A DNA stretch of 64,000 nt from NCBI RefSeq assembly GCF_024679245.1, contig NC_090183.1, forward strand, positions 23,425,855 through 23,489,854, read 5' to 3'. This stretch comes from Pseudorasbora parva. Its lineage: Eukaryota > Chordata > Actinopteri > Cypriniformes > Gobionidae. Under the pieces are notes generated by a model. The model saw nothing but the letters and a program-made list of their open reading frames with translations. It was not told the DNA's origin and did not search any database. The first letter of the stretch is position 1. Each line of letters begins with the position of its first letter. Positions 36,108 through 49,867 of the stretch are shown here, one piece after another. A program made the translations under genes and the position numbers.

Positions 36108-37063
36108 CAGTATTCACCAACTGTTCAATACTGAATGTCATTTGTCACTACAGCTCACCTCCTGCACAAATACCCTTTGTCAATTCAAAATTGTCTGCAT
36201 GAGTAAATCAGGTCCAAAGTTCCAAGATTTCCTTGTATGAAACTTTATGACATTTATACCTATGAATGTTTGTCTAACCAGGACTGCAGGCTGTAAACTG
36301 ACACTACTACTGAACAGAAATGTGAACAACAGGAACTTCAGGCAGTATTTTATTTCACATGTATATAGGCCTAAAGCCACAGCAGGTTAACAGGTGTTCT
36401 AGTTTGAGATCATTTTGGATAAAGATATCTAGGAAATTAAATCAACAGAGTTCAATCGAACCCAGCTCTAGACAGATTTAAACCGAACTTCCTCCCAGCT
36501 AGTTGCAAGCAAGCCATGGATCAACCATCAACCCTTTGATACTGCCGCAAATTGTTTGAACTTCATATAAGTCACTAAACATAATAGCACCGAGACTTTG
36601 AAACCTTGTCAATTGTAAAACATTTCCTTTTTGTTCTTTCAACATCTTCTTATATAAAGCTCCTATGGCCCAACAATACCATTTGTGTGTGAATTAGTTT
36701 AGACATAAATTACCAAGCTCCCTTGACTTCCGAGGACAAACCTTTCCCTTCTCTTACACAAGAATGACAAACAAGTCTAGCAGGTTAACACGACCTGTCT
36801 TGGTTCTGTTGCCAATTCACTAAGCAACATGATGAATGACGGCATTACATAACCTCAGCTTCAGCACTGCTTTAGCAGAGTTTCCCTCCTATTCGCTTTC
36901 CAGACAGACGCGCTGGAATGTGCCTTTACCACATTCATCTTTTCATTTTAGAATCAACTAGTTTTCCATTTCGACCTGAGGTGTACAAGATGTGACCAGT
37001 TGACCGAATAGGGCCCATTGAGGAATCTAATCTGACCTGTGGGATATTTTGAGAGTAAAAATG

Positions 37064-37171
<108 letters not shown>

Positions 37172-37212
37172 CATGCATGCATGTATGTATGTGTGTGTGT
37201 GTGGGGGGGGGG

Positions 37213-37500
37213 CATGTTTTTGTGACATATGAGGACACAAATGTGTATAATTACATTGGTATGACATAAGTATTACAAGAAGAGAGTGAAATATGAGGAC
37301 ATTACCCATGTCCTCACTTTTCAAAATGCTTATAAATCGTACAGGATGACTTTTTTGATAAAGTAAAAATGCAGAATGTTTCCTTTGATGGGTAGGTTTA
37401 GGGGCAGGGGCAGTGTAGTGGGATAGAAAATACGGTTTGTACAGTATAAAACCCATCACGCCTATGGAATGTCCCCATATTTAACAAAAACAAACGTGTA
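37213..37500. repeat. Interspersed repeat bordered by simple sequence
   Basis: The block with GTGACATATGAGGACACAAA, TGTCCTCAC and TTTGTACAGTATAAAA starts and ends in TG-rich simple repeats. A related but diverged piece is at 42590-42720 (AGGGGATAGAAAGTATC..AATGTCCTCAC). Family recognised only by pattern. Confidence 0.5.
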
Positions 37501-37857
37501 TGTGTGTGTGAAAAATGTATCCATATTATCTCAGTATAAAACATTCATATTTAATTTGAACTACGGCAGGACAGACTATATTTATTTTTAATTAGTCATC
37601 TTAAATCTGGAACTGCTGGAAAAAGTATTTTAATTAAACACATCATGCAACTGTCCCAGAGGTACCAGAGCTATCGTTTTAACCCTTTAAAATTTGTCTC
37701 TCACAGCAATATGGTGGACAGGTTTTACAAATTAAAAAGCTGTTAAAATTTGAGTGTGATTCCTAATTAACAGTTTGATATGTAATCTAAAAGCCTCCGA
37801 GGGTCCGTGGCTCTACCATTAACAGCTAACTTGAATCACCTGTGCCTTGATAAACAG

Positions 37858-38353
37858 GCTGTGTCCGAAACCTAGAAAATACTGCCTTCGGAGGACACAT
37901 TTCAAGGCAGGAAGGAATCAAGCAGTCTGAATCTAATGTTTGCTTCACTTCCTGTCTCCGTAGATACTTTCATCTGATGGATTTTTGAAGGCAGCATAGA
38001 TGTATCTTTCGCTGTCTTTGATATCCCACAATCCCGTGCTTTCCATTCAGTGACAGTTAAGCTGGAGAAAAAAAAAAGATGGCGTCTGAAGTAAAGTGTA
38101 AAGTTGCGGTGACTGGTCAGTTTACCAAAATGTTCCACTTCTGATGTCATTTCTAGCGAGAAATTACTAATGTAATTAAATATTTCTCTATTTCTCTAAG
38201 CTCTCTCTATTTTGCTGTAGATTATTAAACTATTACACTGCCTTAGAAGTCTGTTTCGTGAGGTGCCTTCGTGTACAAAATGCTACCTTACAAGCCATTG
38301 TCTGATAAGGCAGTGAGACAACGAATCAGCTGCCTAGGTTTTCGGACGCAGCC
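37858..38353. mobile_element. GGCTGTGTCCGAAACCTAG-ended MITE
   Basis: Left end GGCTGTGTCCGAAACCTAG and right end CTAGGTTTTCGGACGCAGCC are inverted with two mismatches, bounding 496 bases. No coding capacity. Confidence 0.8.
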
Positions 38354-38960
38354 CCAGTCAAACAGCCTTGACGTAATTGAATTTTGTTTAGAGTTGTGTG
38401 ACGGTCAGACGCTGTTTGCGGATACCATAGATATGAATGAAATGAATGAGACGTGAAAAGGAATTGTTTGTGACTTCTCTTATAAAGCAGCCTTTATTTG
38501 CAGTGTAAACTCTAAAAATAGATCAATTCAACAGGAATGTTTAAGAGCAAACATGTTGAAGATTAGCCGATTCATTAAATGATAAGACGTTTTTTCCACA
38601 AAAGCAGTTTATTCAGCGTAGTAAAGCCTCTCCTCCACTGACATCCATTTTTTAAATGCCTCTGTTTGTAGCACAGCAGGAAGGACGCTTCCAGGCAGAT
38701 GTGCTGAAGTAACTCTGCAGGACAGTGTCCCTCCAGGAACGAGTTTGAACACCCCTGATGTAGACTGAAATATAGAACCAAGGCCATGACCATGTCTTGA
38801 ATTAAAAAAAAAAAAAAAAAAAATAAAAGCATAAAGAAACAGACCAGTGAATTAAATTCTAGGTAATTCTAGTTTGGCAATAATCATTTTGGGACTTGAT
38901 TATTATATATTAACAAATATATTGTTAGTCCCGAGATTCTTCACGTTAGTGATAGATCCA

Positions 38961-39036
38961 CTATCTCATTCATTTTGAAATTGCAAAGAGCTTTTAGACC
39001 ACCGAGGCAGATGAGACTAAAATGTAACTTTTAAAG
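38961..39036. repeat. Direct repeat, copy 1 of 2
   Basis: About 75 bases from ATCTCATTCATTTTGA to AACTTTTAAA recur in the same orientation at 40689-40760 with few differences. Both probably mark the edge of the same repeat family. Confidence 0.6.
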
Positions 39037-39142
39037 TTTGGATTCCCTAGTGGTCTGGTGGTAGAATTTTTGTAAACAGTGTCAAAGGTTCCTAATCTTT
39101 TTCCTCATTAAAAATGTTCAAAGATGTTTATTAATGATTGTA

Positions 39143-39867
39143 TACTTCAGCGATTAGCATATGGCTTTCTATCAGTAGAAACCCTGGAGTATATTCGAAT
39201 GATCGTGCTCCCCCCTCTCATATCCCCCTGAGACGAGAGATTTATGCATTTTATTCCTGGAAAAATTACTCTGGTGACGCAAATATCGTCAATTTGCGTC
39301 ATCTGTAAAATGCTTGGCCAAACGCTAAAGACTACAGCCAGCAGAGGGAGCTATTTCTGCATGTTTTCAACTCGCACATGGGGGATGGGGTCGCACTCAC
39401 AGCTCAGCTCGGCTCAGGCATTCATGGACAAGTGAACACGCGCTGAGAACTACTGCCGCGAGCGTGGACGCGCGTTTACCTCAGCTCTCATCACGAGAGC
39501 TCATTCAGCTCATCGATTCGTGTAATCTGACTCCTGCTGTGTTTGCGCTGACACTTCCTCAGCGGCTTAATCACAATATATTGAACAGACACGTTCAGTT
39601 TTTAATTATAGTGTCTGTTCTCTAACTGAACAGATTTTATGAAGATGAACGCGGTGGTGGGAAAGTAAAAGTGATTCAGAAGTGGCCTCACAGGGCAGCA
39701 AAGCATTCTGGGAATTGTAGTTTTTCATCTCCATGACACAAAGACACATTTTCTCTCTTTTCTTAGTTTAGAAAGCACCACATTCAAAAATAATTTCACA
39801 TTTCTACTACATTAATGACCCAGTTTAAATACAGATTCATCTTCCCAGCACTGAAGTAACCCTTTAA
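39143..39867. mobile_element. ACTTCAGCGATTAG-ended MITE, copy 2
   Basis: A longer relative of the element at 29453-29998, sharing ATACTTCAGCGATTAGCATAT at the left and CTGAAGTAACCCTTTAA at the right. The first bases of the left terminal repeat (TTAAAGGGT) are altered here. About 180 extra bases lie in the left half (39190-39440). Confidence 0.75.
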
Positions 39868-39936
39868 GAGTAGGGACACGTTTGTGTGCATTTTGTTTTG
39901 TGATTTTACCAGAAAGAATAGAGTCTCAGCAACGGC

Positions 39937-40550
39937 ATTAAAGGTGCAATATGTAGGACTTTTGCCAAAATTATCCAAAAACCACCAGGCCAGTGTTATA
40001 TATTTTGTTCAGTTGAGTTCTTAAAATATTCCAAATGTTTCCAACTGTTTGTCAGTTGTGAGAAAATTGCTATTTTAACCGAGGAGCTGGGACGTCTGCG
40101 GGAGTCACCTGTCAATTTCATCATATCTGCGTTACCCTCGGTTTCCGGTTTTATTTGGCTTTACTCTTAGCAGTGTGCAACAAGTGCCACAGCAGCCACT
40201 GAGCGAATGCACAGAGTAACGCCATAACATAATTTTAAACACACTTAAATGTATCTAATATGATCAACAGAGCTGCATTACCTCATACCTATGACAGAAA
40301 AAGCTAAAATGGCGCCGGCGACTGTGTCCCGTCATAATAAAAGTCCTGCTGCTAGCAAACCGCGTGTTGTGCTTCAAACGCCCAAGCGGCCTTGCTCAGC
40401 TCCCACAACACTCGGGCCTGCTCTGCTTCATACTATACAGTAACATTAATAATCACATCCATGAACATAATTTCTGTCCGAATCCCATCCCGATTCTTTT
40501 CCACCAGCTGTGAGGTGAAGGCCACATGTCCCAAGATTCTGCACTCAAAC
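39937..40550 (+). mobile_element. TTAAAGGTGCAATATG-ended element, right end uncertain
   Basis: From TTAAAGGTGCAATATGTAGG onwards the sequence matches, in the opposite orientation, the element at 62212-63974. Shared stretches include CCAAAAACCACCAGGCCAGT, GAGAAAATTGCTATTTTAA, TCATATCTGCGTTACCCTCG and CACATGTCCCAAGAT. The match ends near 40530-40550; the sequence beyond has no partner in the window. Confidence 0.7.
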
Positions 40551-40688
40551 TTGGCGTCATCAAGCAATGCCTTTGTTTTGAATAGGTGCATACTCATAAA
40601 TAATCTGAGCTTTAAGCAATAGACATACTCGTCAGTGTGACGAGACCAAAAAAGAACGTAAACCCCGCCTGATTTTATTTGATTGGCC

Positions 40689-40760
40689 ATCTCATTCATT
40701 TTGACATTGCAAAGAGCTATCAGACCGCCAAGGCAGATGAGACTAAAATGGAACTTTTAA
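40689..40760. repeat. Direct repeat, copy 2 of 2
   Basis: Second copy of the 75-bp segment at 38961-39036. Confidence 0.6.
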
Positions 40761-41409
40761 ACCTTTTTGTCATCCTAGCATACACAGCAGTGCGATAATT
40801 TCAAATATTTGGGGGACAATTTGGTCATTTCTAATTAGTGGGGGTCCCCCTCAATGTAAATGGAGGTTATAGCCCTGTATAGAACACAGATAGGAAGGAA
40901 GAAAAACAAAGAGAGATGCATAAAAGTCATGTCCAGTTTGTCTCATTTCTCCATATGGAGGACAGTCATTAATTTCTGCTGATCTCCAGGCTCTGTATTA
41001 TTCACTTTCCCCAGATCATCAGCATTGCCCTTCCTTCTCACCCTCATCATTTATCTCCTTACCTCAGAGACTAAATATCCACTGTGGTCTCTACCAGAGT
41101 TTCATGTCTTTACTGTATTTAGAACCAAACCCTGTAAACAAAATTAGCACAAAACTGGAGTATCACAAATACATATATTAATATTATCATACTACATTTT
41201 TTTCCTATGGAAGTGTCATTCATTATGACAGAGGAACTAAAAAAATGATATGTGTTATAATATGCTTTCATATCAAAAGGGTGTTGTTGAGATGGAAATG
41301 GGACAGATATCAGAAGCATGCATCTTAGGATGATGTCTGAGCAGAGCGCAAGCTGTGAATGATACGGAGACTGTATCAGTATTGCACATTGCTGGGTAAC
41401 CGAGATGAC
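40761..41409. other. No gene recognised
   Basis: Intron sequence without motifs I could name; no exon-like stretch on either strand. Confidence 0.4.
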
Positions 41410-41480
41410 CACACACACACACACGCACACACACACGCACACACACACACGCACACACACACACACGCACACACACACAC
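41410..41480. repeat. (CA)n microsatellite, imperfect
   Basis: CA repeat with regularly placed CG variants (ACACGCACAC). The CVCV frame on the minus strand is an artefact. Confidence 0.95.
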
Positions 41481-41907
41481 TTTTCAATTTAGTTTTACAA
41501 ATACACTGAAGTAATTCTTATGGTCACTATAATAATAAATGTATGAATAATAAATTTAATCTCTTTAATCACTATAAACTATAATAAAATTCATTTTAAA
41601 TTTTGGCCACAACTTTGAGAGGGTTTTGCTTAATGACTCAGATTTTGTGTGCACTAAAACATAATAAATGTGAGCATTTAACATACACCTGAAATAATGT
41701 TAATTATAACTGCTTCAGAAATAGTTTTACAGTGAAATCCTGGGAAAGGCCGGCTGTTAAAACGGTACTATGTGATACACTTGATACTGCAAGCTAATGA
41801 GGTCTATAGACAGAGCAGAAACTGTCCACAGTATAAAGGGTAAACGGCAGCTCTGAATGAATGGGAACACCAGGGGCAAAGTCTGTTAAGAATGTGGACT
41901 AATGTGC

Positions 41908-41910
<3 letters not shown>

Positions 41911-42002
<92 letters not shown>
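41911..42002. repeat. (CT)n microsatellite
   Basis: About 92 bases of TC repeat. The long RERERE frames on the minus strand are artefacts of it. Confidence 0.98.
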
Positions 42003-42004
<2 letters not shown>

Positions 42005-43239
42005 CAAGCATTGAGATACAAGATTCTAGATACTGTGCTTTCAAAACATTTGTACATAACTAAATTGCTGTGAGAAACGTTGTTTGTGGATGACAGGATT
42101 CTTATCATGTTTATGTGAATATTTTTCATTTGCAATGCATAATGTTTAAAAGAGTGGTATTGCCAGTAAGTAGGCAGTGCTACTGCCATTCTTCTCTGCA
42201 AAAGTTTTTTTTTTTTTTTTGGTCGAATTGTTAACAGGTGATTCACCTGTCCCCGCCTACTCTAAGCCCCTCCCACTTCCACCACAGCCACTGGACTACA
42301 GAGCAAACGTTTGAGGAAATCTTTCCGTGAATCGGTTTTCCTGAACAGTTTGTTTTATAGAATCAATTTACAAAGAATCAGTGGTTAAGTCTCATCTCGT
42401 AATTGGGCGGTACTTGACATCCTGGCGTAGCATTAAAAACGTTTTGTTGTTTATAAAGGTGTTGTTCTGTGTCCAAAGTTTAGTTTGTTGCATGATTCAG
42501 CGTATACACTCACTAGTTAAAAAAAAGGTTTATAAATCGGCCAAAACAAGTTTTTATTTAAATCTATTGTTTTGCACATGTTTCTGGGATGGTTTAGGGA
42601 AAGGGGTTGGGTTAGGGGATAGAAAGTATCATTAACCTGATATATAATCAATGGAAGTCTATGTAATGTCCTCACTAATATAGGCCTAGTGAAACAAACC
42701 TGTGTGTGTGTGTGTGTAAATTAATATTTTAATTAATTGTTTAACATAGCCTAATGGTAATCTATATAGGCCTATCTGCTTTAAAAAAAAAAAAAAAAAA
42801 CATTATAATGCCTCCAAATGCGTTCAATTCGAAATCGGTAAGCTGTTGTCCCCCATCAATCCGAGTCGGACATGTCCAAAATCAAAATGTATGCAATTAA
42901 TCTGAAAACGACACAGTCCGATTCATGAACAAATCGTTGGCTGCGTTTCCCAAAAAAGCATCATACGCCTAAATTGTTCCTAGAACAATTGCCAGCCGGT
43001 CTCTCTGCAATCAATTTAGCGATATGCGCAAACGATTTGATTCTCAATCTTTGATCCAGTTCTCAAAACCAATATACCTGTTGATATGATCTCAGCTTCA
43101 GTATAACGCAAATAAAACCACCCTACACTGAGAGGAAGCAATGGGATATCTGAAAGAAGTTGTCTACACTGTTTGAATGGGGGCGTGCTAGGTCGCGTCT
43201 AGTCTAGACATCATATTCTGCAAGTTGGTCGAAACGCAC
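42003..43239. other. usp43 intron 1, 5' part
   Basis: Follows the exon 1 donor at 43239. It contains a T-run (42207-42220), a GTGTGT run near 42703 with an adjoining interspersed repeat piece, and an A-run at 42783-42800. No exon-like sequence. Confidence 0.5.
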
Positions 43240-43830
43240 CTTAAATTCCACCGACAGCTGAGGCGTGTAATCGAGCGTCCAGAGCGCCCTCACCAGCGAG
43301 GCCAGCTTCTCCGTCACTTCCCCCCTGACCTCCTCGCTCTTTATCATCCCGTTGATCCTCCGCTCGTATAATTCACATTTATACTGCTCAAGACCCAGAT
43401 ACTCTGCCAGAAGTTCCGTGTTACTCAGGCATTGCACCACGGCGTTCATGAAACAGGTGTTTCCGTGATTCTTCAGACCCTGAACTCCCGGAGTTTTCTC
43501 GCCGTAGCACCAGGACAGTCGTTCTTTCACAGATCCATAAGATGAAGAGGGCGCAGTGGTCTTCCTCGTCGAGTTTTCTCTGTAATTCCCAGAGTTGAGG
43601 GCGCTCTGAGTGTCCCCAAACCCACCATCATCATCCTCCGCCGCGTCCGGCTGGTCCGCGTCCCCCAAGTGTGCTAAAGTGCCCAAAGTTTTGACAATAC
43701 GGCTCATAAAATTCCCCAGCGATTTCAGCGATTTCCTTCTGAACAGCTTCTGGGACTTGTGCGTCTTATTCTTGCGCTTGGTTGATTTGGCTTTGATTGT
43801 TTGTTTCCTGGTTTCCCTCGGCGTATCCAT
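43240..43830 (-). CDS. usp43: usp43 exon 1 (ubiquitin-specific protease 43)
   Basis: First coding exon: ATG at 43830, 197 codons, ending VEFK at 43240 with the donor GTGCGT directly after. The open frame runs on a few codons into the intron to a stop at 43204. Residues 1-50 are strongly basic (Lys/Arg-rich), and an acidic stretch is at 57-70. From about residue 115 the USP catalytic domain starts with GLKNHGNTCFMNAVVQCLSN, in which Cys126 is the catalytic nucleophile and the GNTC core is diagnostic. The rest, EYLGLEQY and SLVRALWTLDYTPQLSVEFK, fits USP43 better than USP31 as I remember those families. The enzyme removes ubiquitin from substrates; the catalytic His is on later exons outside the recognised sequence. 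The gene lies directly downstream of cfap52 on the same strand, as in other vertebrates. It may be one of two paralogues if the species is a duplicated teleost. Confidence 0.93.
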
Positions 43831-44080
43831 GTTTAGTCTGTAGTTTCACCCAAACCGATCAGAGGAAGTCAGACAGAGAAACAAGTGCACTACGGTGTGA
43901 AGACACGGCGTCCTGTGCGTCTCGAAATTCTTCATCACTAAACCATCACGACGACTAAAAACAGTGTAAAAGCACCGGTGTCGGCGCCGAGGCTCATGAT
44001 GACTAACGCGTCCCCGACATTCCCTATGGCTGATCTCAGCTGCGCTAGTTTCGCTTTATCCATGACGCTCTTACGCACCT
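43831..44080 (-). promoter_or_regulatory. usp43: Probable usp43 5' UTR and CpG-rich promoter
   Basis: Sequence upstream of the usp43 ATG and through exon 1 (about 43200-44080) is much richer in CG dinucleotides than the AT-rich surroundings, for example GTGTCGGCGCCGAGGC at 43979-43994. This fits a vertebrate CpG-island type promoter. No TATA box or defined start site is evident, so the transcription start is unknown. Confidence 0.45.
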
Positions 44081-45586
<1,506 letters not shown>

Positions 45587-46372
45587 TTAAAGGGTTAGTT
45601 CAAAAATGAAATTCCTTTCTTTAATGACTCACCCCAATGTCGTTCCACACCCGTAATACCTCATGAGATACCTCAATACACATGAGATATTTTAGATTTA
45701 GTCCAAGGCCTTTCTGTCCTTTGAATGTAAGTGTATGCCCACTTGCTGTCCACGTCCAGAAGGTAATAAAAAGATCATCAAAGTTGTCCATATGTGACAT
45801 CAGTTGGTTAGTTAGACTCTTTTGAAGCGTCGACAATACATTTTGGTCCAAACATAACAAAAAATACGACTCTATTCAGCATTGTCTTCTCTTCCGTGTT
45901 TGTTTTCAAACCTTAAATAAAGAATTAAACGGTCGTGAATCACCAGATTGATTCGTGATTCGTATCGCCAATGCCACGTGATTTCAGCAGTTTGCCAGTT
46001 TGACACTCATTCTGAATCATGATTCATGACCGTTTGAATCTTTATTTGAGGAACATGGAAGAGAAGACAATGCTGAATAAAGTCATATTTTTTATTATGT
46101 TTGGACCAAAATGTATTGTCGACGCTTCAAAAGAGTCTAACTAACCAACTGATGTGACATATGGACTACTTTTGATGATGTTTTCTTTACCTTCTGGACG
46201 TGGACAGCAAGTGGGCATTCACTTACATTCAAAGGACAGAAAGCCCTCGGACTAAATCTAAAATATCTTAAACTGTGTTCTGAGGATGAACAGAGGTCTT
46301 ACGGGTGTGGAACGACATTAGGGTGAGTCATTAATGAAAGAAATTTCATTTTTGGGTAAACTAACCCTTTAA
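45587..46372. mobile_element. Near-perfect 786-bp palindromic MITE
   Basis: Left end TTAAAGGGTTAGTTCAAAAA and right end GGGTAAACTAACCCTTTAA. The two halves are inverted copies over almost their whole length of about 390 bases each. Landmarks are CAATACATTTTGGTCCAAAC with GTTTGGACCAAAATGTATTG, and CCACTTGCTGTCCACGTCCA with GGACGTGGACAGCAAGTGGG. The turn lies near 45980. Confidence 0.9.
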
Positions 46373-46462
46373 TAATATTACTAAGAAGATCGCTAACTGA
46401 CATACTTCATTTCTTTATATGAACGACAAGGTCAATGGATAGTTTCATCTGTGACTGTGGAT

Positions 46463-46919
46463 GGATTCATGATTCGGATCGCCAATGTCACGTGATTTCA
46501 GCAGTTTGGCAGTTTGACACGCGATCCGAATCATGAATTGATTCACTGATTCATAATGGTTCGAATCTTTGTTCACGGATTGAAAACAAACACAGAAGAG
46601 AAGACAATGCTGAATAAAGTCTGCAGTTTGTGTTATTTTTGGACCAAAAATGTATTTTCGATGCTTCAAGAGATTCTAATTAACTAACTTGTCACATATG
46701 GACTACTTTGATGATGTTTTTATTCCCTTTCTGGACATGGACAGTATAGTGTGCATACACTTGCATTCGCTCTCATAAATATAAAATATCTTAAACTGTG
46801 TTCTGAAGATGAACGGTTGTCTTACGGGTGAGGTACAACATTAGGGTACAACTTTTTGTGATAATTAGTCTTTAATGACATCAATTTATTTTTTGGGTGA
46901 AATAATCATTTAACTACAT
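46463..46919. mobile_element. Related palindromic MITE, right-half copy
   Basis: From GGATTCATGATTCGGATCGC to TTTTTTGGGTGAAATAATCA it follows the right half of the element at 45587-46372, with many differences. It begins only 90 bases after that element. The left arm is mostly absent. Confidence 0.75.
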
Positions 46920-47266
46920 ATTGATCGTTCATTGAGTCTAAACAATATTTTAATGTGGAATATAACTTTAAAAAAAACAAATAAAAAAATACCATGCATG
47001 TTATGACAGCTACACACTATTGTGTCTGTTTGAGTTGCAAGTGAGTATGAAACTACAATCTTTTCTTTTGTATTCCCTTCACACACACATAGTGGTATAA
47101 AGAATTGTAATAAATTAGTAATAGTATAGAAAGAATAGTAATAGATTTTTTTAGATCAGTAAGAAGAAAAACATCATGTTTTTACTACAGTATAATGATC
47201 TAGAATTGTGTGTTTTAAAATATAACTTAATTATACCTAAATATAACTATCTCTGTTTTTTAGAGG
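46920..47266. other. Intergenic, no gene recognised
   Basis: Low-GC spacer between two mobile elements; nothing named. Confidence 0.4.
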
Positions 47267-48463
47267 TTAAAGGGGGGGTGAAATGCTGTTTCATGCATAC
47301 TGAGCTTTTTACACTGTTAAAGACTTGGATTCCCATCCTAAACATAGACAAAGTTTCAAAAACTAATGTTGGACGTTTGATAGAGTAATTCTGTGTCAAA
47401 AATACTCCTTCCGGTTTCTCACAAGTTTCAGAGAGTTTTTTTCGAGTATGGCTCGACTTGACGTGAACAGAGCAGAAGGTCCTTGTATGGGCCGTACAGG
47501 CTCTTCTCCCGGTAGGGTGCGCGCGCGTGACTAGAGCGAGAGGAAATGCACCCCCATAAACACTCTCAGCTGCAGATCCAGTCGTCCGTGAACACTTATG
47601 ACGTGCCGCGCTTCCCATTTATTCCTATGGGTGAAGTCGAGCGACTTCAACGCTTCAGCACAGCATTCCGGGAAGGCAGCGCTGCATTTGAATCGATTTG
47701 AACACAGAAATGACGGGAAGCTTCACAACATCGCTTCAGTCGCGTCGCAAAGTGGATCTCCACGGTCACTGCTGTCATAGGACTTCACCAAATCAACAAG
47801 AAGTGTGTTTTTGACGGAGCGGTCCCAGCGATAAAGGTTCGGTCCTGCTTTGGAAGCAGCCGGTGAGTTAAACTGCTTCAAATGTCTCTGCTGTTGCTAT
47901 CGTCACGTGAGTAAACATCAGTAAACGACACGATCGTGTGCTTCATCATTCAAATGCGCTAACGTTACTCCATTGTTGTTCTGTGTATAACGTTACACTA
48001 GTCTGACGTGCAAAACCGTTTTGCTTGCTACTGCTAAGGTTTAGTCGCATAAAATAGTCCATAAACTGAATCATGTCCTCATAAACTGTGAGTAAAGACA
48101 CACAAATGTTGACAGGCCACTAAATACAGTACATACCACAGAGACGGACGTCCTGCTGTTGCTGTTTCTCCTGTTCAATTTATTTCAGCCTCCGAATGTG
48201 ATTCTGGATCATATATCTATTAGCTGAGATCGATAGCCATGGGTTTCTCCATGCTTGAGGACGTCACCGCTTTGTGCGCATTCGTCATTCTTTAGCTCCG
48301 CCCACACGATACGCCTCCAGGCGCTCGGTTTTTTCCGGAAAGACTCGGTACAGCCTATATTTATTTTATAAATATAATAAAACTAAAGACTTTTCGGAGA
48401 TATGAAGGATGCAATACTACTCTATAGGTACTCAAGATTGACATGAGATTGACTGAAACTGAG
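47267..48463 (+). mobile_element. TTAA-flanked element, copy C, right end lost
   Basis: Starts TTAAAGGGGGGGTGAAATGC at 47267 and follows copies A (inverted) and B closely. The right end stops after TTGACTGAAACTGAGT near 48463, without the C-run and TTAA. It retains GTGAGT at 47863 and a TTTATTTCAG ending at 48188 that bracket a 326-bp intron-like segment. It lies between the usp43 promoter and the cfap52 3' end. Confidence 0.8.
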
Positions 48464-49101
48464 TTATTCAAAAATAACCATATGTAATCTGTAACATTAC
48501 TTTAATAAAACCATTGAAATAGTTACACTATTTCTTACATTTTAAATAGGGTAACTTAAAAAATCTGTAACCTATTGCATTTCCAAAGTAACCTTCCCAA
48601 CACTGGAGACTGACACATATCTTTAATCATCAATTAGATACTAAATTGCTTTTGAAATCTCATTAAAAAACACTTTTATTACCAAAACATGTTAGTTAGC
48701 AGAGCACCCCTCATCTCCATAATTTCTGACTGTATATGGTTGAATATCCTTACTGTTAGGGGTTATGATATTCATAATTGAGACTGTTCCTCTGAGGAGA
48801 GAGGAAATTTAGGACAGGCACATCCAGATGCTGGGTTCACGTTGCTGTACTTCTCCAAACCTCCCCCGCCAGCTCTCTGGAGATTCTCAGGTGATATATT
48901 AGCTGACAGTGCAGTTCACAAAAAGTCCTCAGAAACTGGGGCTCTCGGCTGCTTTATTTCAAAGGAATGACTGAAATTGGACTGTTTAATGGTACCTTTA
49001 AATCTCATTAGAATTCATAACCTAATTTGTTATTCAATTATTTGCAAGGAAAAGAAATGGAAGGTGCCATTTGTCTTTTTGGTCCTATGACATTACAATG
49101 C
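48464..49101. other. Intergenic, downstream of cfap52
   Basis: AT-rich sequence without a supported gene; it includes a repeat-like GTAACTTAAAAAATCTGTAA part near 48550. Confidence 0.4.
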
Positions 49102-49107
49102 TTTATT
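49102..49107 (-). terminator. cfap52: Candidate cfap52 polyadenylation signal
   Basis: TTTATT on the plus strand gives AATAAA on the minus strand, 246 bases past the cfap52 stop codon. Position and hexamer are suitable, but such hexamers are frequent in AT-rich DNA. Confidence 0.4.
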
Positions 49108-49352
49108 ATTATACAATAACGTTTTCTTGCAGATTACCGTGCCAATTGAATTTGTAATACTATGCTCAAATATAGTAACGTTAGTCCAAAGGGCCTGCAT
49201 ATTCTCTTAGAAATGTCACAGCAAATTCTATATCAATTCTGTATGATTTGAAATCTTTAGAAAAATGTATTTCTTAAAAACGACATGTGTGCAAGGCAAA
49301 TGTATATTTCTCCAACAATCATTATATCGGAACTGCTTCACTGTTTAAGTTT

Positions 49353-49528
49353 CTATGAGGGATGTGGGTATCTCCACCTTAGGATAGCTCCATCGGCACT
49401 GGTGCTGACAATATATCTGCTGTTGGGACAGATCCTCACATTTGTGATGCTTCCACTGTGCCCGATGCCAACGTGGGTCACTTCGCCATCAGAATAGAGC
49501 CAGAGCTTTAGTAGTTTGTCATCTCCAC
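49353..49528 (-). CDS. cfap52: cfap52 last coding exon
   Basis: Cfap52 (WDR16) is a WD-repeat protein of motile-cilium axonemes; the exons here encode its C-terminal beta-propeller blades. This exon begins after the acceptor AG at 49530-49529. The first two bases complete a Gly codon split with the exon ending at 49868, giving VTG-GDDKLLKLW across the junction. It reads GDDKLLKLWLYSDGEVTH, then a second blade piece with GHSGSITNVRICPNSRYIVS and TSADGAILRW, and ends RYPHPS and a stop. The GH near the blade start and the LW and RW ends are WD40 signatures. The open frame upstream of 49528 is intron. Confidence 0.93.
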
Positions 49529-49867
49529 CTGAGAGAGACGTTTGATCTTTAGCATTAAACTGCACAAAGCAACACGAATATGCGCTAAACACAGGCATGT
49601 TAGATTAGCACCTTATCAACTCAAACTGTGAAACTCATTTAAAAATAACTGCTGGGATCAGTTTGAATTCTGCAAGTGTTTATTTAGACCTGGTAAGCAG
49701 ACATTTATCCAACTGTTTTGGCGAATGATGCTTTTCTGCACCGCTATAAATACTTCTGTTTATATTGTTTATTGTGCCACCTGTTGTTACTGTTACATCC
49801 GCCATATGACAGGAGAATGACTCAGTGAAAATAACTCTGCATATCAAAAGATACTGAAGGTACCTAC

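Noticed and set aside
41899..42246. Open frames of alternating Arg and Glu
   Set aside because: Pure translation of the (CT)n microsatellite; the same holds for the Tyr-Ile frames over (AT)n and the Cys-Val or His-Thr frames over (CA)n.
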